Origin: Trichoplax adhaerens
Taxonomy: Eukaryota; Placozoa; Uniplacotomia; Trichoplacea; Trichoplacidae
DNA: 64,000 nucleotides
Assembly: GCF_000150275.1 (NCBI RefSeq)
Contig: NW_002060945.1
Span: 3,681,172-3,745,171, forward strand
Direction of reading: 5' to 3'
This document shows positions 50,072-64,000 of this stretch, one piece after another; position 1 is the first letter of the stretch; every line of letters starts with the position of its first letter. A model generated the notes under the pieces. It was given only the letters and a program-made list of their open reading frames with translations. It did not search any database and had not been told where the DNA came from. Both the position numbers and the translations under genes were made by a program.

Positions 50072-53000
50072 TCCAGCTAGGTTACTCACCTATAGAACAA
50101 AATTGTGAACAGGCTACAATAGAAAGGTTTGTACTTCCTTCATTGTACCAGTACACGGATACACGGTAAAAAAGTTACTGAACCTCTGACAGGTCTATCA
50201 AATGGTAATACTATCTGTTAAATGAGCACATTATTGTAAACCGTCAGCAAAGCGACGGGAGTTTGCACTAGTGTATATGAATTAAGATTAAAATGCCAAT
50301 TAAGGAGGTTGATCAATTTGATGACCTTATTATAGGTCTAATTTCATCAATGAATTTGTATCAGGAATTGAATATCTTTAAAGTATAGCGATAATTTAGA
50401 AAACAATATTGAAGAAAAGTTATCTATGTGGAATGTTATAAAAAAGATGAGATAAATTGATTTATAGTATGATGTAGCTAGCAATCGAACTTTGTAATTA
50501 GTTATTACTTAATTGTTATAGCATGTAATAATTGAATTCTGAAACTCTGTAGATGTAGAATTATCTAAACAAGTTGTATACTTTATAGCATCGTTTCCTG
50601 TACAAAATTAATAAGCGTTCGTGGATGACATTTAAAGAGCTAATAGAATTAAATATGAATGTAAGGAAGATATAGAAAAATGTTGTCAGATTAGCTTACT
50701 GCTCTATTCAGAAAGATATAAGAGTTAGCTAAGTCGAAATGGTGGTCGTAGTATAAAGTTTCAAGCACTTACAACTAAAAATTAAAAATTACAAAATATT
50801 TAGATTATTTTTTTATCACATCCATCTACTTGAGCAACTGTATAGTATATGAATTTTATATTCTATCTCTTTTGTAACATAAACAATTATTTAATCCTAA
50901 CCTTGTTAATGTTTAAAATCTGCTACGATAACCTTTACAAATATTTTTAATTGCTTGTTATTGAAAAAATATTTCAGCTTCAAAAAATCAAATTTGATTG
51001 CACGCTTATACTAGTGTATATAAACACAAAATTCTTCACTAATGCCTGTGTATTTCATTGACTTGCAACAGTAATCAAAGCGTTAATCATAGAATCAAGA
51101 CCATCGGTATGACACCGGTACTTCGTTTCATTTAAGTTATTGTGAGTTAGCTATAGTCGTACTTTGAATCAGAGTCCTGTATATCAGTCAGACGATGACC
51201 CATAACCTGACCCGTTTAAAGCAGAATTACTTGTCGTTGCTAACGACATTAATTTTACTTCTTGATCGAAAGATTATTAGCTAACTTTTAGATTAAGATA
51301 GTCAATGAGATTGTACGAGTACATAAGTTATTAAGTTCAATCAAATGTGATTATTCAGAATGAAATGAAACTAATGTCTGCAACTATGTCGCTATAGGAG
51401 TTGTTAGATCGACAATACCGTACAATATGCATATTTACTATCTCGAACAAACAAATATAGTTTACTTGCGAACCTGACCAAGATCTAAAGCTTAGTCAAG
51501 CCATATACAATCTCATGTAGTAAAATGTTTATATGATAACGATAGACATCGTACCATGATAAATTAATGTGTCCATTCTTAGTATGCGAGTATTATACAA
51601 ATATATTTATAATAGGTAGACTATTCGTTGCAAAAATACCCTTATGGAGAGTTACATTATATTTTCGTTATATTTCATAATTACATTCATAAACAAATAT
51701 ATTAATTAGATATGATTGTACTATCTATATGTTATAACTATATTACTAACGTTAAAATAAAATTGTAATTACACCTTAATTCTACTGTAGAAATAGCTCA
51801 GTAAAATTACTTTGTACGGGATAAAAGTTATACTGACAATGCAAAATTTCGGTAATTCTCGTTTCTAGAATAGGATGACATTAAATCAATTAATTATTGA
51901 AATTGCTTATTCTATTAACAATTTTATAGCACAGACCTTGCTCGTTGAAAGATTTTTTATTCTTTATAGAAATATAGAGGATGCAGATGTAACTACTTAG
52001 CATTCATCTTATACATCGAATTAATTTTAGATTGCTTGTTCTCTTTAACGTTCTATAATCACTTTATATTCGTAATACATGAATACAGAGGCCAGAGTTA
52101 CAATCAAGTATTATTATTTCCATGAATTATCTTTAACATCTTGTCTTAGACCTATTCAATTAATTGAATTTGTTCCAATTTATTCTACGATGTGCATTGA
52201 TATCCATCACTGGATAGCTTGTAGTCTCTACTTTGTTCCAATTAATTATATTAACTAATCGTGGCAGTTAGCTCAAATCTTATTTCTGAATTATTTCTTC
52301 TATTTTCCTTATAAAGTCCAGTCCTAAAACATATCAACCGTGATAATATTTAATCTGACTGTCCCTTGCGGTAATGGTATGGTCCTTGATATTAAAGATT
52401 TGCTGAAGGGTAGATACTCCGAAAGGACGAGGAAACTTGTTAGTATTCATGCCTCCATAGTTGAACACTTAAACTAGGAAAGTTTAAAATTTAATTACAG
52501 CCATAAGGTTACAATTTAAGAAATATTATCGATTAAATTAGTATATAGTCAATCTGAAGACCAGACTTATTAAATAACAAACAAGGATTAAGATATGACG
52601 CTAAGTGACGAAATTCAAAGGACATCTGCTTGAATTAATCAACGCATATTAGAATTAAGGTGAATACGACAAGTATGCAGTAGCATACTCTGCATAAGTA
52701 AAAATCAATTCAGAATACGGTCAATAAAAGGTTGTTAAATATTGTCTAGCAATTATTACAACCGCTAACGAAACATACGGCTAAAGATATTAGTAAAGAT
52801 TCAAAAACTTTTTATAGAAATTTAAAAATTGATGATTGAAACCCCTTCTGCCTGACTGACAGTTTAAGTTATTAAAAGTAATAATTTTACTAATTTATTA
52901 AAGTACTACGAGTTCAATCGAATTCAGGTCTTCTTCAATTCTGAATTACAATTAAAATACTGCTAGCCAAATTGGTTTGCTCTCATGTGAATAATCAAGG

Positions 53001-56000
53001 AAATGTCTTTTACGACGCATATATGTCTCCTTATTAATGCCAATTGTAAAATAAAACGTGTCTTTGTCGCAGAATTTTGAACACCAAGCCGACTCAATTG
53101 CGGTGTTAAATTACAGCTTTCAGCTTTTATTGTACTAATTATGATTATAGCTTACAACTCATTTTACGATTTCCGGAATATCGTATCGATTATGAAATTT
53201 CATTTAATATAGGAAAATAAAAAAATATGTTGAAACTAAACGATTTTAATCATTATCGACCGGCAAAAACCTGTCATTTCTTTCACCATAACTAAAATGT
53301 TCTACAGACAGCTATCGCCATTGTCACGACCATAATCTAATTTTCTCTCCCTCCAACCATAATATTAGTAGGAACTATAATCTGAAAATAATTTGATTAA
53401 TTTTCTAGTTAATCACATATGTAATTTCGATTTCACTGGAAGAGCATGGGAAATCAGCTTTCTTAGGTTTGATATTCATTATAAATGCTAATTGTATAGT
53501 TTTCTCTAGACTTATCCAATTTGCTTTCATTTATGTATTGAAGTGTGTAGTGAATCTACTCAGTTATAAGACAAAAGTAGATTACAGATTTAATTACACT
53601 ATGATTACATGATGATAACATCGATAAATGTTTTCAATAAATGGAATTTTTAATAGCCCCAAGTATACCATTAATAAATGGCAGGATATCTATTTCACAT
53701 TCTTCTCGCTCCAGTTTATCATCGCATTATCGATTCAATAAGTAAATTTTTTATTTAAAAATAAATCTAATAAATAAAATTAGTCTCTAGTAGACAACGG
53801 GTATTAGTTAGGTTTATTATTCTGTACATGAAGTTATGCAATCAAATAGTTTGTATAGGTTGTATTGTCACATCAATAATGTCGTCTTCGTTTGACTGAT
53901 TGAGGATAATTAGGTATAAATTCGAATTACTAGTTAAATTACATTTTTCATTTCTATAACAGAAGATAGATCTTTAGGCAATTCAAAGATAGGAGACAAA
54001 AGTAACAAATTTTATTTGATCATTAAATTGAATAAAAACGTACGGTATATCAATAGGAGACGTCTAATAGGTACAAGAAGTACACCAACTATGTCGCCAG
54101 GACAGATCAATTTTTTATTATTGACACTACAGTCTAATAAAATATGGAGTACGTGGCTATTTAATATTTCAATTGAGATGAAAGAATTACCGCTGCAGTA
54201 GATCAAAAACGCCGATACCAATAAATGCAAATGATGTATATGCTGTTATTTACATTCAAGACTATTGAAAGCCGACTTTAATTTGAACCGACATTATTAA
54301 GTAACAATAGAAGTGTTCCTAACACGGTAATAATTCCCTTTCATCTTACATATGATCTACATAATTGCATGATGTGCGATATACTAATCAAAATGAATAC
54401 TTATTCCGATTATAGAGTTCCTATACTGTCTAAGGATCAACTAACAAATAGCCGGTTTCGTAACTATTTTAATAATCGATACAAAATTGAGATTGAATAT
54501 TAAACATGCATTCCTCTCGATAATACTTCCACCTCGAGTTCTTAATTGCGTTTAGTCGTATTTATTCAATATTGCTTTATCTTTAATTTGCTTAATCTGA
54601 TGCCTAAACCTAATTATAGTTTGAGGTGATAGGTGAAATAGATTCAAATAACCCATAACATCATTCGAATAATGAAGAACAATGAATAATTGTCTCAATA
54701 AAATGATACCGCTATGATCATAACAGGATGAATAGTTTATTGTTTCTTATAGCATAAGGGCAACAAACGCATGCCATGACTACAGTTAGTGTAGTTTTAC
54801 TTACGAATCGTGATACATGTACAAAAAGTTTGCAGGGATCATGATCGAAGGGAAGCAAATTTCATTAATAATTAGTTGATTATATTGATGATTAACTCGT
54901 AAAGTATTTATTTCAAGCCATATACCATAGCAAGACTTAATACAATCATATCATGATCAATGCTACTTGGTCCTAACAATTCCATACAACTCTTTTTAAA
55001 TTCATAGAAATCATTTTCATGTTGTCTTGTAGAAGAGAGATCGGAGGGAGAGGGAAATTTATTTGAGGCGTTAACTGAATAAATAGAGCGTATAAATAGA
55101 TTTCTCTTCAAAGGTTTTTTTTAACATTATTTGAAATGTCTCAAGTTGTACGTACTATTTCATTCCATCTATCTTTTTGAAACATGAAATATCATACTTG
55201 ATTCATAGATGTAATAAATTATAATAATAGCTCGAGAAACTAGTTGAAATTTTAACTATTAAATTAATGGTTAGTTCTTGCATTAGTATTATGCAAAAAT
55301 GATGATAATATCCAACTTGAAAACGTATCATGTTTGATACTACAAGAAATCATATAATTCTGTTCATTTATCCAAGTTAACACCTCCCAGACAATGATTA
55401 TAAACATGACCGATTAGACATAAAAGATGCCGCTCGAGCCCATCATATCAATACTTGATAATGTGATTTCAATAGAAACTCTACCCTCAGTTCACAGGTA
55501 ATCGCTATTCCTTGATGTTTTATAGCGTCCATCGTATAAATTAAAGTTAAAATTTCAAGATTTCCACTTCTGGGCGATGATGTCATGATAATCAAGCCAT
55601 CCAATCGATTTAAATGCATTAATTTGTTTTCTTTACTTCTGAATAACTACTTTATTAATGTAAACAGGATTAGACTATTTTTATCCACTATACTCAGTGA
55701 CAACCCTATTACTGTAAATGATGCATAAGCAATAAGATTTAGTTTTATCATCTAAACAGGATTAGACTATTTTTATCCACTATACTCAGTGACAACCCTA
55801 TTACTGTAAATGATGCATAAGCAATAAGATTTAGTTTTTATCATCATGATCCAAATTGATGTGTAGTCATATCATTTCTTTCGTAAACATCTACAGTGGA
55901 TCGATGAAAAATTTCACGTAGGGTATGGATTATTTTTGTACGCGCTGTCCTGTTGATTGTTGTGTATTGAAATGAGTGAACTTATTATGTTTTAATGTCA

Positions 56001-56407
56001 ATCAAACAAGAAAATGACCAAAAAAATGAATTAAATAATAATGTTAATTCGATGTCTTTGTTTATATTTATTATCTTCCCCCTTGATCATTCAATCAGCT
56101 CGTTGAAACTTAAGTAAAGAATTAATTCCAGGGGCATGATATAAAAGTCCCGATATCGAATTCGTTGCATCACTTTACATTACATCGATTATAGCGCAAG
56201 CAAGTCACTACATATTTTTTTACTCGAAGTGTTTCACTTTTTCAAGCTGATAAGATAATTATCAAGTCCGATCGATACTATTCATACCGATTTCCTGATT
56301 GCATCTGAACTGAATAAGGAAGTTAATCATTTAACTTAGAAAAATTAATACCATCGTCAATTTTTCAATTATCCAATCTAGCGGCTCACAAGCTAAAGAC
56401 AGGCAAA
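50072..56407. other. Gene-poor AT-rich region between GPCR and VIT gene
   Basis: No gene identified. Contains the 92-bp tandem duplication at 55661-55845 and a single 50-codon open stretch at 52328-52477 of unusual composition. Open frames at about 54.0-54.2 and 54.9-55.1 kb have no support. Confidence 0.5.
55661..55845. repeat. Recent tandem duplication, two 92-bp copies
   Basis: taaacaggattagactattt begins at 55661 and again at 55753. The two 92-bp copies are identical as far as I can compare them, except for one extra T in the run near the end of the second copy. Not coding. Confidence 0.9.
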
Positions 56408-59400
56408 ATGATGAAATGTTTTGCAGTTGAATTGCAAGCTAACGAATATCTTGGCAATAAACTGGTTGTGGAAAGAGTTAGATGTGAATGCCAATTGTTG
56501 GGTACAGTTTGTAGAGTTCGATTGGTACAAACTTTTATTAACAAGGGGCAAGCACCCATCCAAACGGCTTACATAAGTTGCTTACGAAATGATATTTCAA
56601 TTTGCGAATTTTCTTCGTATAATTCCTCAACACGGCAATACTTATCATCCAGAGCATTGGAAAAAAATACTTTCGATCGAGGTAAGCTGCATACTGCTTT
56701 ATCCAGATTTAATAAACTCCACAAGAAATGTATGCATCTACAGAAAAATGTAATTATTACAGTATTAGATGATGCATAGTACACATTGGTAAATTGTTGC
56801 ACTAAATGTTAGGAGTCTTCTACACAGTCTGGTAATTTAAGGCTAAATTGAAGTGATGTTGAAAATTATAGAAAAGTTCCTTCAAAATCTTTGAAACAGC
56901 TCAAAATTAAATATAAATTGAACCGTTGCATTTTAGACATAAACCACATCATTTTCGATTTGATTAATATCGTAATATCTCGGCTACTGCCATATTGACC
57001 AGATCATATGTGAATAAGTCTTGCTACTTCCATTTATGGATTAGTTTATCAAATATCTTAATCATTGATAATTGTATTAAGAATTGATCACTTTATCACA
57101 CTATGTACCGGTATTTCAAGTAGTTAATCATCTTGATACGTGGATCAAATTCAAAATTACTTACCGTGCGTTACATTTCATATAATCACTACCTCTAATA
57201 GCAAATATATACAGTTATATTTACAAATAATCCTATTAAATCTGCACATTTGAAAGCATTTACTTTGCCTTCCTATGTCAAATTTATTTAATCGGCTCTT
57301 TTTATTCGTCATTCCTTTCCTATAGACTTTGATTAGTATAGTAAAATAGCAATGTGTGTGTTGACTTCCGCATTGACAAGGGGCAACTGTTATACTACAT
57401 ATTTGCATAATTCTGCGGTACAAAACAACAGCAGCCATTTACATACATCAACATATATACTGCATATTAATGGATAGTAAGTCTACAATAGCTGCTTCTC
57501 CTTCATGATTGTCAATATATAATGTAATTTAGCTTTTCATTATAAAATTTCATATTATCTCCTCCTGATTGACTTCATTCAAATGATAGTCTATTATATG
57601 ATAATTATTGTTCACGTTGATTAAAGCATGTATTGTCTATATAGGATTCTCCTGGCTACATAACGATGAACAGTTAATAAAAAAATTGGAAAAAGTGTTC
57701 GATTGTTCTTCCTTCGGTCAGCTTTTTACGGCCCAAGTAAGTTCCAACTAAATTGTTATCATACTCTCTATATGCTAGTGTATGCATTCAATAAGTATGA
57801 AATCCTTTCTAGTCAATTAGCTATATAGTATGACTAGTTATACAGTAGATTCAAGCCTTTTCGAGCTATTTTTAATTCGTCCTTTCTTAACGATCCACTA
57901 ATAATATCGAACTGACATATTTAAGTACTTGCTTCAATTTATTATAATGTCTTGATCCATGCGATATAAATCTAATTATACGTGTGTATTATTATTTCTT
58001 ATTGTGGTCGAAGGCTTCCACTATTCAGTCCTTAATTTGTTGCTTCAAAATTGCAGCTACTGCATTGTTTAATAATATGAAATATAGCCAGTAACTTAAT
58101 ATACTGTAGAGCAAACTTAATCAAGATTAATATCATAAGCAAGAGGGCAGTGCATAGTTTGTAACCTTACTCTGGCTTAATGTGAGTCACCACGTCGCCT
58201 TATGCAAAATAGAATCACGAATTGGTTAGAAAATAACCTCAAATCTCTGACCTTAATGAAATCACCTCTTAATATATTTTTAATTACTCTTCAATAAAAA
58301 AAGATCTTAATTTGTGCTAAAATCAAGGCATAGGCTTCAACGTTTAATCGAGTTTTGAAGATTACTTTCAAATACCTATAATCATCATTTGTAGTAATGT
58401 TAATTTTATATTCCCTTACATGCTCGGTAGTTAGCGGATAAGATTTATAAATTTGTAATAATGAATCATCCAATTCGAATTTTCAATGTCTTATTGATGA
58501 GTTGGAATATAGTTAAATGATTAATTGTTAAAACTTAAAGGTAATAAAGTTGTTATTTAAGAGCTGTCAAGGTGAATTAATATTATTCTTCTTCGTCATG
58601 TTTATATTAGACTGGCAGCGTAAATGGTGGAGAATGCATTGATGTTAGCTTAACTTACGTCACCGAATGCCGTGTTAAAAATAACGAGATTAAATTTACT
58701 CCACCTAAAATTGTTAATAATTATTGCGATGAAGATCCCTTCCACTATGACATTGATATTGACCTGTTACAACCCTTAAGAATATCTAATATTGCCTCAC
58801 CTACTCATGATATTGCAGTAAGTAATATACACATGCGTATTGCACTGCATCATAGTAATGACGATATTATCTCTACCTTTAGCTTGTGTTTATTCAGGAG
58901 ATTACTGTTTACACTATTTATGCGGTAGTGAAATCATTTTTCTTATCCATACTGATAGAAATGTGGAAGTGATCAGACACACTGTCTCGATAAAATGAGA
59001 TAAATCTTCTACTAGATTATTTTATAGAGTAAATAATTTTCGATATCACGTATGCACGTTTGCCTGTGCAATTGATGCTGACAGTATCATTAGGCTCATA
59101 GATGTCTACGGTATAAGATTGATTTATCAGCGGCTAATTTTAGAATAAATTAATAATCTCAACAGACAAAATTTTACAATGGAGTAACTCGGATCGTTGT
59201 TGACTATCAGCAGCCGAAAAATTGTGGCCAAGACATCCTACTCCAATACGAAGAGGAAGAATTGCCTAATAGTGGACATTATCCCAACGTTCTACTATGC
59301 GCTAATGGTGGCGAAGAGTCCAATAATGTCAGCAATAAAGTCGCTATTATGGCTGTTTTCCCGCCTCTAAAACCTAATAATGCAATGGTAATAAAACTAT

Positions 59401-61306
59401 TTTATATGTTTTTTATTTATCTATTTACTATAAAGTAACCGAATCATCTACTGCATTAGAATTTGTCTCGCCTATTTACAGTATAATAATGAAATATTGC
59501 TATTTTTAATTGTTTTTTAGATTGCCAGAGACCTGTTCATAGAATGGGGCAACTTAAATGTTAAAACCCAATGTAAGATATAGTTGAAGTAAATAAAATC
59601 AGATTCACAAGCATTTATGACTAATTGACGAAAAGAATGCAGTTTGTACTTTACTGCTCATTAATATAATAACACTATTTTTACATTTATTTTCTCAGGT
59701 CCATCCCCGAAGCACCTATTAAGTGCTATACATGCTACTAATTACACCAGTATCTATGCGCTCCTTGACGATGATAATTTTCCAGATGGAGATATCTACC
59801 TCAAAGGCTATTGCAATAATGAAGAGGTAGAAAAAGATATAGCATACGTAAATTGGCGTTTACAGCAGTATTCTTTATAAAATATAGATATTCTTGGCTA
59901 TTCAGGTAATAATTTAAAAATTCTTACACTATAACCTAAAAATCTAGGTTGTCATTAGGCCTTCGTACTGTGTCTGTACAACTCTTTCATTGGCAGAAGA
60001 TGCTATTCACGTTATGATTTGTAACTGGTTGTATCGCGAAATGGACGCTATGAATAATACGGACGTCGATGAACTCTATCAACTAATGACTGAGTCAGTT
60101 GATAATTTTAATCACTAAGTAACATCTAATCAAATTTGATACTAACGTAAAGTGCATTATTAGTATTGGCGAAAGTTGGAAAGGATTGCTTTTCGTTAAT
60201 TCTTGCATTAACTAACAAGCTACTATATATCTACTTTCTCTTTACCATAGCAATAATGTCTTGAGTTCAGTTACAAAATATGTGGTAGAAGAGAATAACT
60301 ATCAAATGTGTGTTGCTAACTTACAAAATATCGCTTCTAATGCTGTCCGACAGTCTATTGGACAAAATATGAAGGTAATGGATTAATCACAGTTTCTATG
60401 CATACATTTAGCTTATTACCAAGAAAATTCGTTCAAAATTTTTACTTTGAGTGTACCGATATTAATTCCAAATTATTTGGTATAGGAAAATAACATGCAA
60501 CAAAAGAAGCGCAAATTAACTCCAACAGCAGGATCATCAGGAAAGACCAAAGGTAATCTGTCATTATAAGAGAATAAGTAGGATCATATCATTCGTAGAC
60601 CTAGATTACTGGACGCCGTTATTCGAAAAATTTGGAGCTAGCCAAATTTGATAACATTGAATCGATTAAAATTTATAGACTTTATACTCAATAATTTAGT
60701 AATAAAGGTCTTTGTTGTAACTGAGCCAATTTAGCGATTGTAAATTGATCCAAAAAATCTATTTTACTTCCTTTCAGTTTCCTCCATTCCATCGTTCGAT
60801 CGAGCTAGCTTTGAAAATGATGATATGATCATAGAAGAAGAAGAGTCGGAAGAATTAGAACAAGAAGATGTCTTTAAATATAAAAACGGCACGGAAGAAA
60901 TCACTGTCCAGATAAATAATGTACGTTTAATACTCTTCAGATTAATAGATATCGAAATAACTGATATATATTATGAAGTAGCATTTTGGGGTTAATTGAG
61001 ACCGTGATAATTGATAAAGATATTATTCCTTCTGATAATTATCTTGTTATGCTATTAGATCGAAAATAAAGCAGTCGAATCCAACACTAAAGCTAGAAAG
61101 AGAAGGCCTACGCCTGTTCCACGATATCAACAATTTTCCGGTATGAATAGTAACGTTTATTTACTGACATTACCCTTTGAATTTATTATGATATTATGGG
61201 TATTAATATCCAATAAAAGTTGTCTTACCTTAAATTATTATTCTTAACTATAGCTGATTATCAACGAATGACAATCATCAGGATGCCTTCCCTAAGCGAA
61301 GATTAA
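56408..61306 (+). CDS. VWA5/VIT-family protein apparently lacking the vWA domain, 12 exons
   Basis: Predicted 529 residues. Exons: 56408-56681, 57645-57736, 58611-58817, 59166-59387, 59521-59572, 59699-59826, 59948-60093, 60251-60374, 60486-60552, 60778-60920, 61059-61140, 61254-61306; phases agree. Residues about 1-170 form a VIT domain (VERVRCECQLLGTVCRVRLV, QTFINKGQAPIQTAYISC, later GGECIDVSLTYVTE and FTPPKIV). Next come ISNIASPTHDIA and a strand region ending AVFPPLKP (about 260), the place where VWA5A begins its vWA domain. The following exon instead continues with FIEWGNLNVKTQ, SPKHLL and YTSIYALLDDDN, which resemble the segment after vWA in VWA5A, and NNVLSSVTKYVVEENN, which matches VWA5A GVISSFTAFIAINKELN. 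The C-terminus has a basic QQKKRKLT, an acidic EEEESEELEQED and KARKRRP. The 133-bp intron 59388-59520 is too short to hide a vWA. Function unknown; VWA5/VIT proteins are cytoplasmic and poorly characterised. Confidence 0.75.
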
Positions 61307-64000
61307 AAAATGGAACCTGTATAGTCCAAATATCAGACTTTTATACTGTAATTATTGCAATTTCCATTGAAATCATCTTATCTATGATAAATTATGAAAT
61401 TACTCTTTTAAACGAAAATATAAGAATACAGATTTAAAAATTAACATATATCTTTATTTGATAGCAGTCAAAAGATTAATATAACAAAATTTTAATTCGT
61501 TTGTCATATCGATTTTCTTCAAAAATTGCCCTAATTAACAGATTACAATAAAATCTAATGACTGCTTTTAGTTATAGTATAAAATCTATTTTTTTCACTA
61601 AAGTCATTTGTAACTATTTTATTGAAGATGTAGATAATTACTGTAGGTACTCTCCGTAATGTGAGCTTTCAGACTTAAAAACATTTTTAATAATTTGCTT
61701 ATCTTATTGTAATGTAGAATAACTTATTGCTGCTAATATACTCTGATATTTAGGAGTCTATTAAAATATATAACATCTTCTTATACTTCTTCATCTACAT
61801 CTATAATGCATATGTACGGTATTTTCCTCAACTTCGATATATTTTTAGCTTTTTTGAATACTATTCGTAATCAGCTTGAACTATTATCCGTAAATTACAC
61901 GATCATTATCTGTAATATTTATTACAATACAGGCTAGCCTAACGAGTAAATTCAATTTCAAGATTCAAATTTTGGTGTTATTATCTTTATTACCGGGTAT
62001 AATGCAGTATGTGATGTGCACCGATAAAGCAAATGATCTTAGCTGATAGTATGATATAACTACTATTATGGTAATAGAATTAGATAATTAAGATATAAAC
62101 AGACGTAAGACAGCTACTCATTAGAAATTGGGCGAATATTTAGATATAATACTTTCAACTTAAGAGTTTGTAGATAGATACAAATAGGCTTATAAACCTA
62201 CAGACTATTAACACTTTCTAGCTATGAAAATCTACCGTACAAAATGTTTTGATTGTAAGTAAATGTAGTTGATGATAGAAGAATGGAGTATCAGTTCCCT
62301 CACGAAGATTGCTCTGCTAGTAATTCAGAAGCAGGAAGTTGTTTCTCTAGCATAAGTTTAGGTATCAGGTGAAGATCGATTAACGATTCATAGTATCGTT
62401 TCAAATCGGTTATGGTATTATTACCAATTTTTATGGCGGGAACACTAGTTGTTTGGGATAAATGTTATGCATACGCACTGTATAACCATTAAATAAATGT
62501 TCAGAATTGGTATCAAAGCGATCTCACAAATAGATAAACTAATTATAATTATTAGACTTGGGTTTTTTCAACAGACTTTCATAATTATTAACGACTTTAC
62601 CACTATTGGAATTCTGTGCTGTGATTGCTACCCCCGAGGTATTTTATGATATCATAAGCTACTGATATTGGTAGTATGCAATTATTCTGTCATTACAGTA
62701 ATGTTAATTTACCGAATACATTCTAATTTTGCACACTATGTACTGGTATATCTGACAGATAAAGATGCTAGTTGTTCAAGAAATTTCCGTATTAATGATA
62801 CAAAAACTAACAGCTACTCTCCATACATTTTATCAAATCTTATAATAACGTACACCTATTTCGAAGTATCATAAAGATTTAAATTTCTGGATACTTTCTC
62901 CGTAATCTCCTCAATGATACAGTATCAAATTATCAACGATGAAGATTAAAGATTATAAAGCATTTATTGGTATTAATTGAAGGATTACTTATTACTAGCT
63001 GCTAATACTAGCGGTATTTAAGCAAGCCTGACAAAGTATTACGAGATTGGTCCCTCATAAAAGAGGCCTTCCATATCAGTTCAGTTAATATATGTTATAC
63101 TCGTATGATGACATTAATAGCGAGATTAAGCTTAGGATATTATTTATACACATAAATCCTATTGAAATATATTCTTTGTAGATATTTGAGCTGATATTTT
63201 ATGTGAACTTTTTTCTAGATGCTGAATGTTTAAAATTCTAACACATTAGTAGTTTAGCTACTAATGATTTGCATGCTGATATGCTATGACTATCTACTGA
63301 CTATAGAATCTAATCATGATTGGAGTAATTCACTTATTTAATATTGAATTAGTTTATCAATAAATTATTTCAAGATTTTTCTCTAATAGCATATAACTCA
63401 ACAACATCGATATCACAATAAAGTTACGCAATATATCAATGCGTATCTTATAGATTATAGTTCACGATCACTTTATAGATCTTTATCAGAAGAGGATATT
63501 TATTTATCGAGATCGTAAATCATTATTATAAAAATACACCAAAATACATAAAGGATGTGCATTATTAGTAATGCTGAAAATGATTATTATTGGGATGTGC
63601 AACGGAGCGTCGTAGTATCTACGAATCTTTTCAGAATTGGAATTTTGAGATCAGCTTTAAGTTGCTATATGTTTTAATATACCTTTCATATACTTTATAG
63701 GATTCTAATTTCTTTATAGCATTCATCTATTTAGGATATCATAACATATGAGATATTGGACTAGCTCCATCGCTTAAAGACAGAATAGCAATAATAGGTT
63801 GTGATAAAAAGTAACGAACGATTAAGCTGTAAATGATAAAGTAGCTCAATTGCGATTGAGGAATATTTTTTTTCGATGTATGTAATGAATAAATCAAATA
63901 AGATGAATATGGTCAACAGCTTTACATATTTGAATCAAATTAGGATCCGAAGTAAAAGATTTAAATGTACATTATTTTTTTATTGAATGGTCAGTTATAT
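61307..64000. other. Region downstream of the VIT gene; no gene recognised
   Basis: AT-rich sequence without a supported gene. It may include the 3' UTR of the VIT gene and the start of whatever lies beyond the window. The 68-codon frame near 62.67 kb shows no domain. Confidence 0.55.

Noticed and set aside
54908-55111. 67-codon minus-strand frame
   Set aside because: No homologue recognised, no splice or start context.

Overview
The window is AT-rich nuclear DNA from an animal whose genes are broken up by many short GT-AG introns, mostly 70 to 350 bp long. The protein set (a peroxisomal ACAD11-type enzyme, COP9 subunit 8, PALS1, LRRC47, NSF, PUS7, an opsin-like receptor lacking the retinal lysine, and a VWA5/VIT protein), the intron density and the short intergenic gaps fit an early-branching metazoan. 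A placozoan of the Trichoplax/Hoilungia type is my best guess, by inference and not by alignment. Some long ORFs open with TTG; those start codons were moved to the first ATG.

Layout. 1-3373: no gene, two hairpin-forming inverted repeats. 3374-9075 (+): ACAD11 homologue, 19 exons. 9770-11875 (-): COPS8 (CSN8), 7 exons, convergent with ACAD11. 11876-15629: intergenic, with an LTR/promoter-like TATA plus AATAAA module near 12.5 kb. 15630-19218 (+): PALS1/MPP5-type MAGUK. 20872-23422 (-): LRRC47, convergent with PALS1. 23423-25500: gap between head-to-head genes, holding a candidate inverted-repeat element with a 92-bp minisatellite inside it and a dense TACTGTAC/GTACAGTA block. 25501-31955 (+): NSF, about 33 small exons. 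33392-35455 (+): intronless PUS7. 35456-48844: gene-poor stretch with repeats, unexplained exon-like open stretches and a possible decayed mobile element. 48845-50071 (+): intronless class A GPCR. 50072-56407: gene-poor, with one recent 92-bp tandem duplication. 56408-61306 (+): VIT/VWA5-family protein that has apparently lost its vWA domain. 61307-64000: no gene seen.

The genes do not form a pathway. They are housekeeping or cell-biology functions (fatty acid oxidation, deneddylation, epithelial polarity, vesicle fusion, RNA pseudouridylation) plus one receptor. Exon boundaries were read by eye from splice signals, reading-frame continuity and resemblance to known families. Phases were checked exon by exon and are consistent except at one NSF intron. 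There is also a one-base uncertainty in the coordinates of the NSF exon near 29737-29810.
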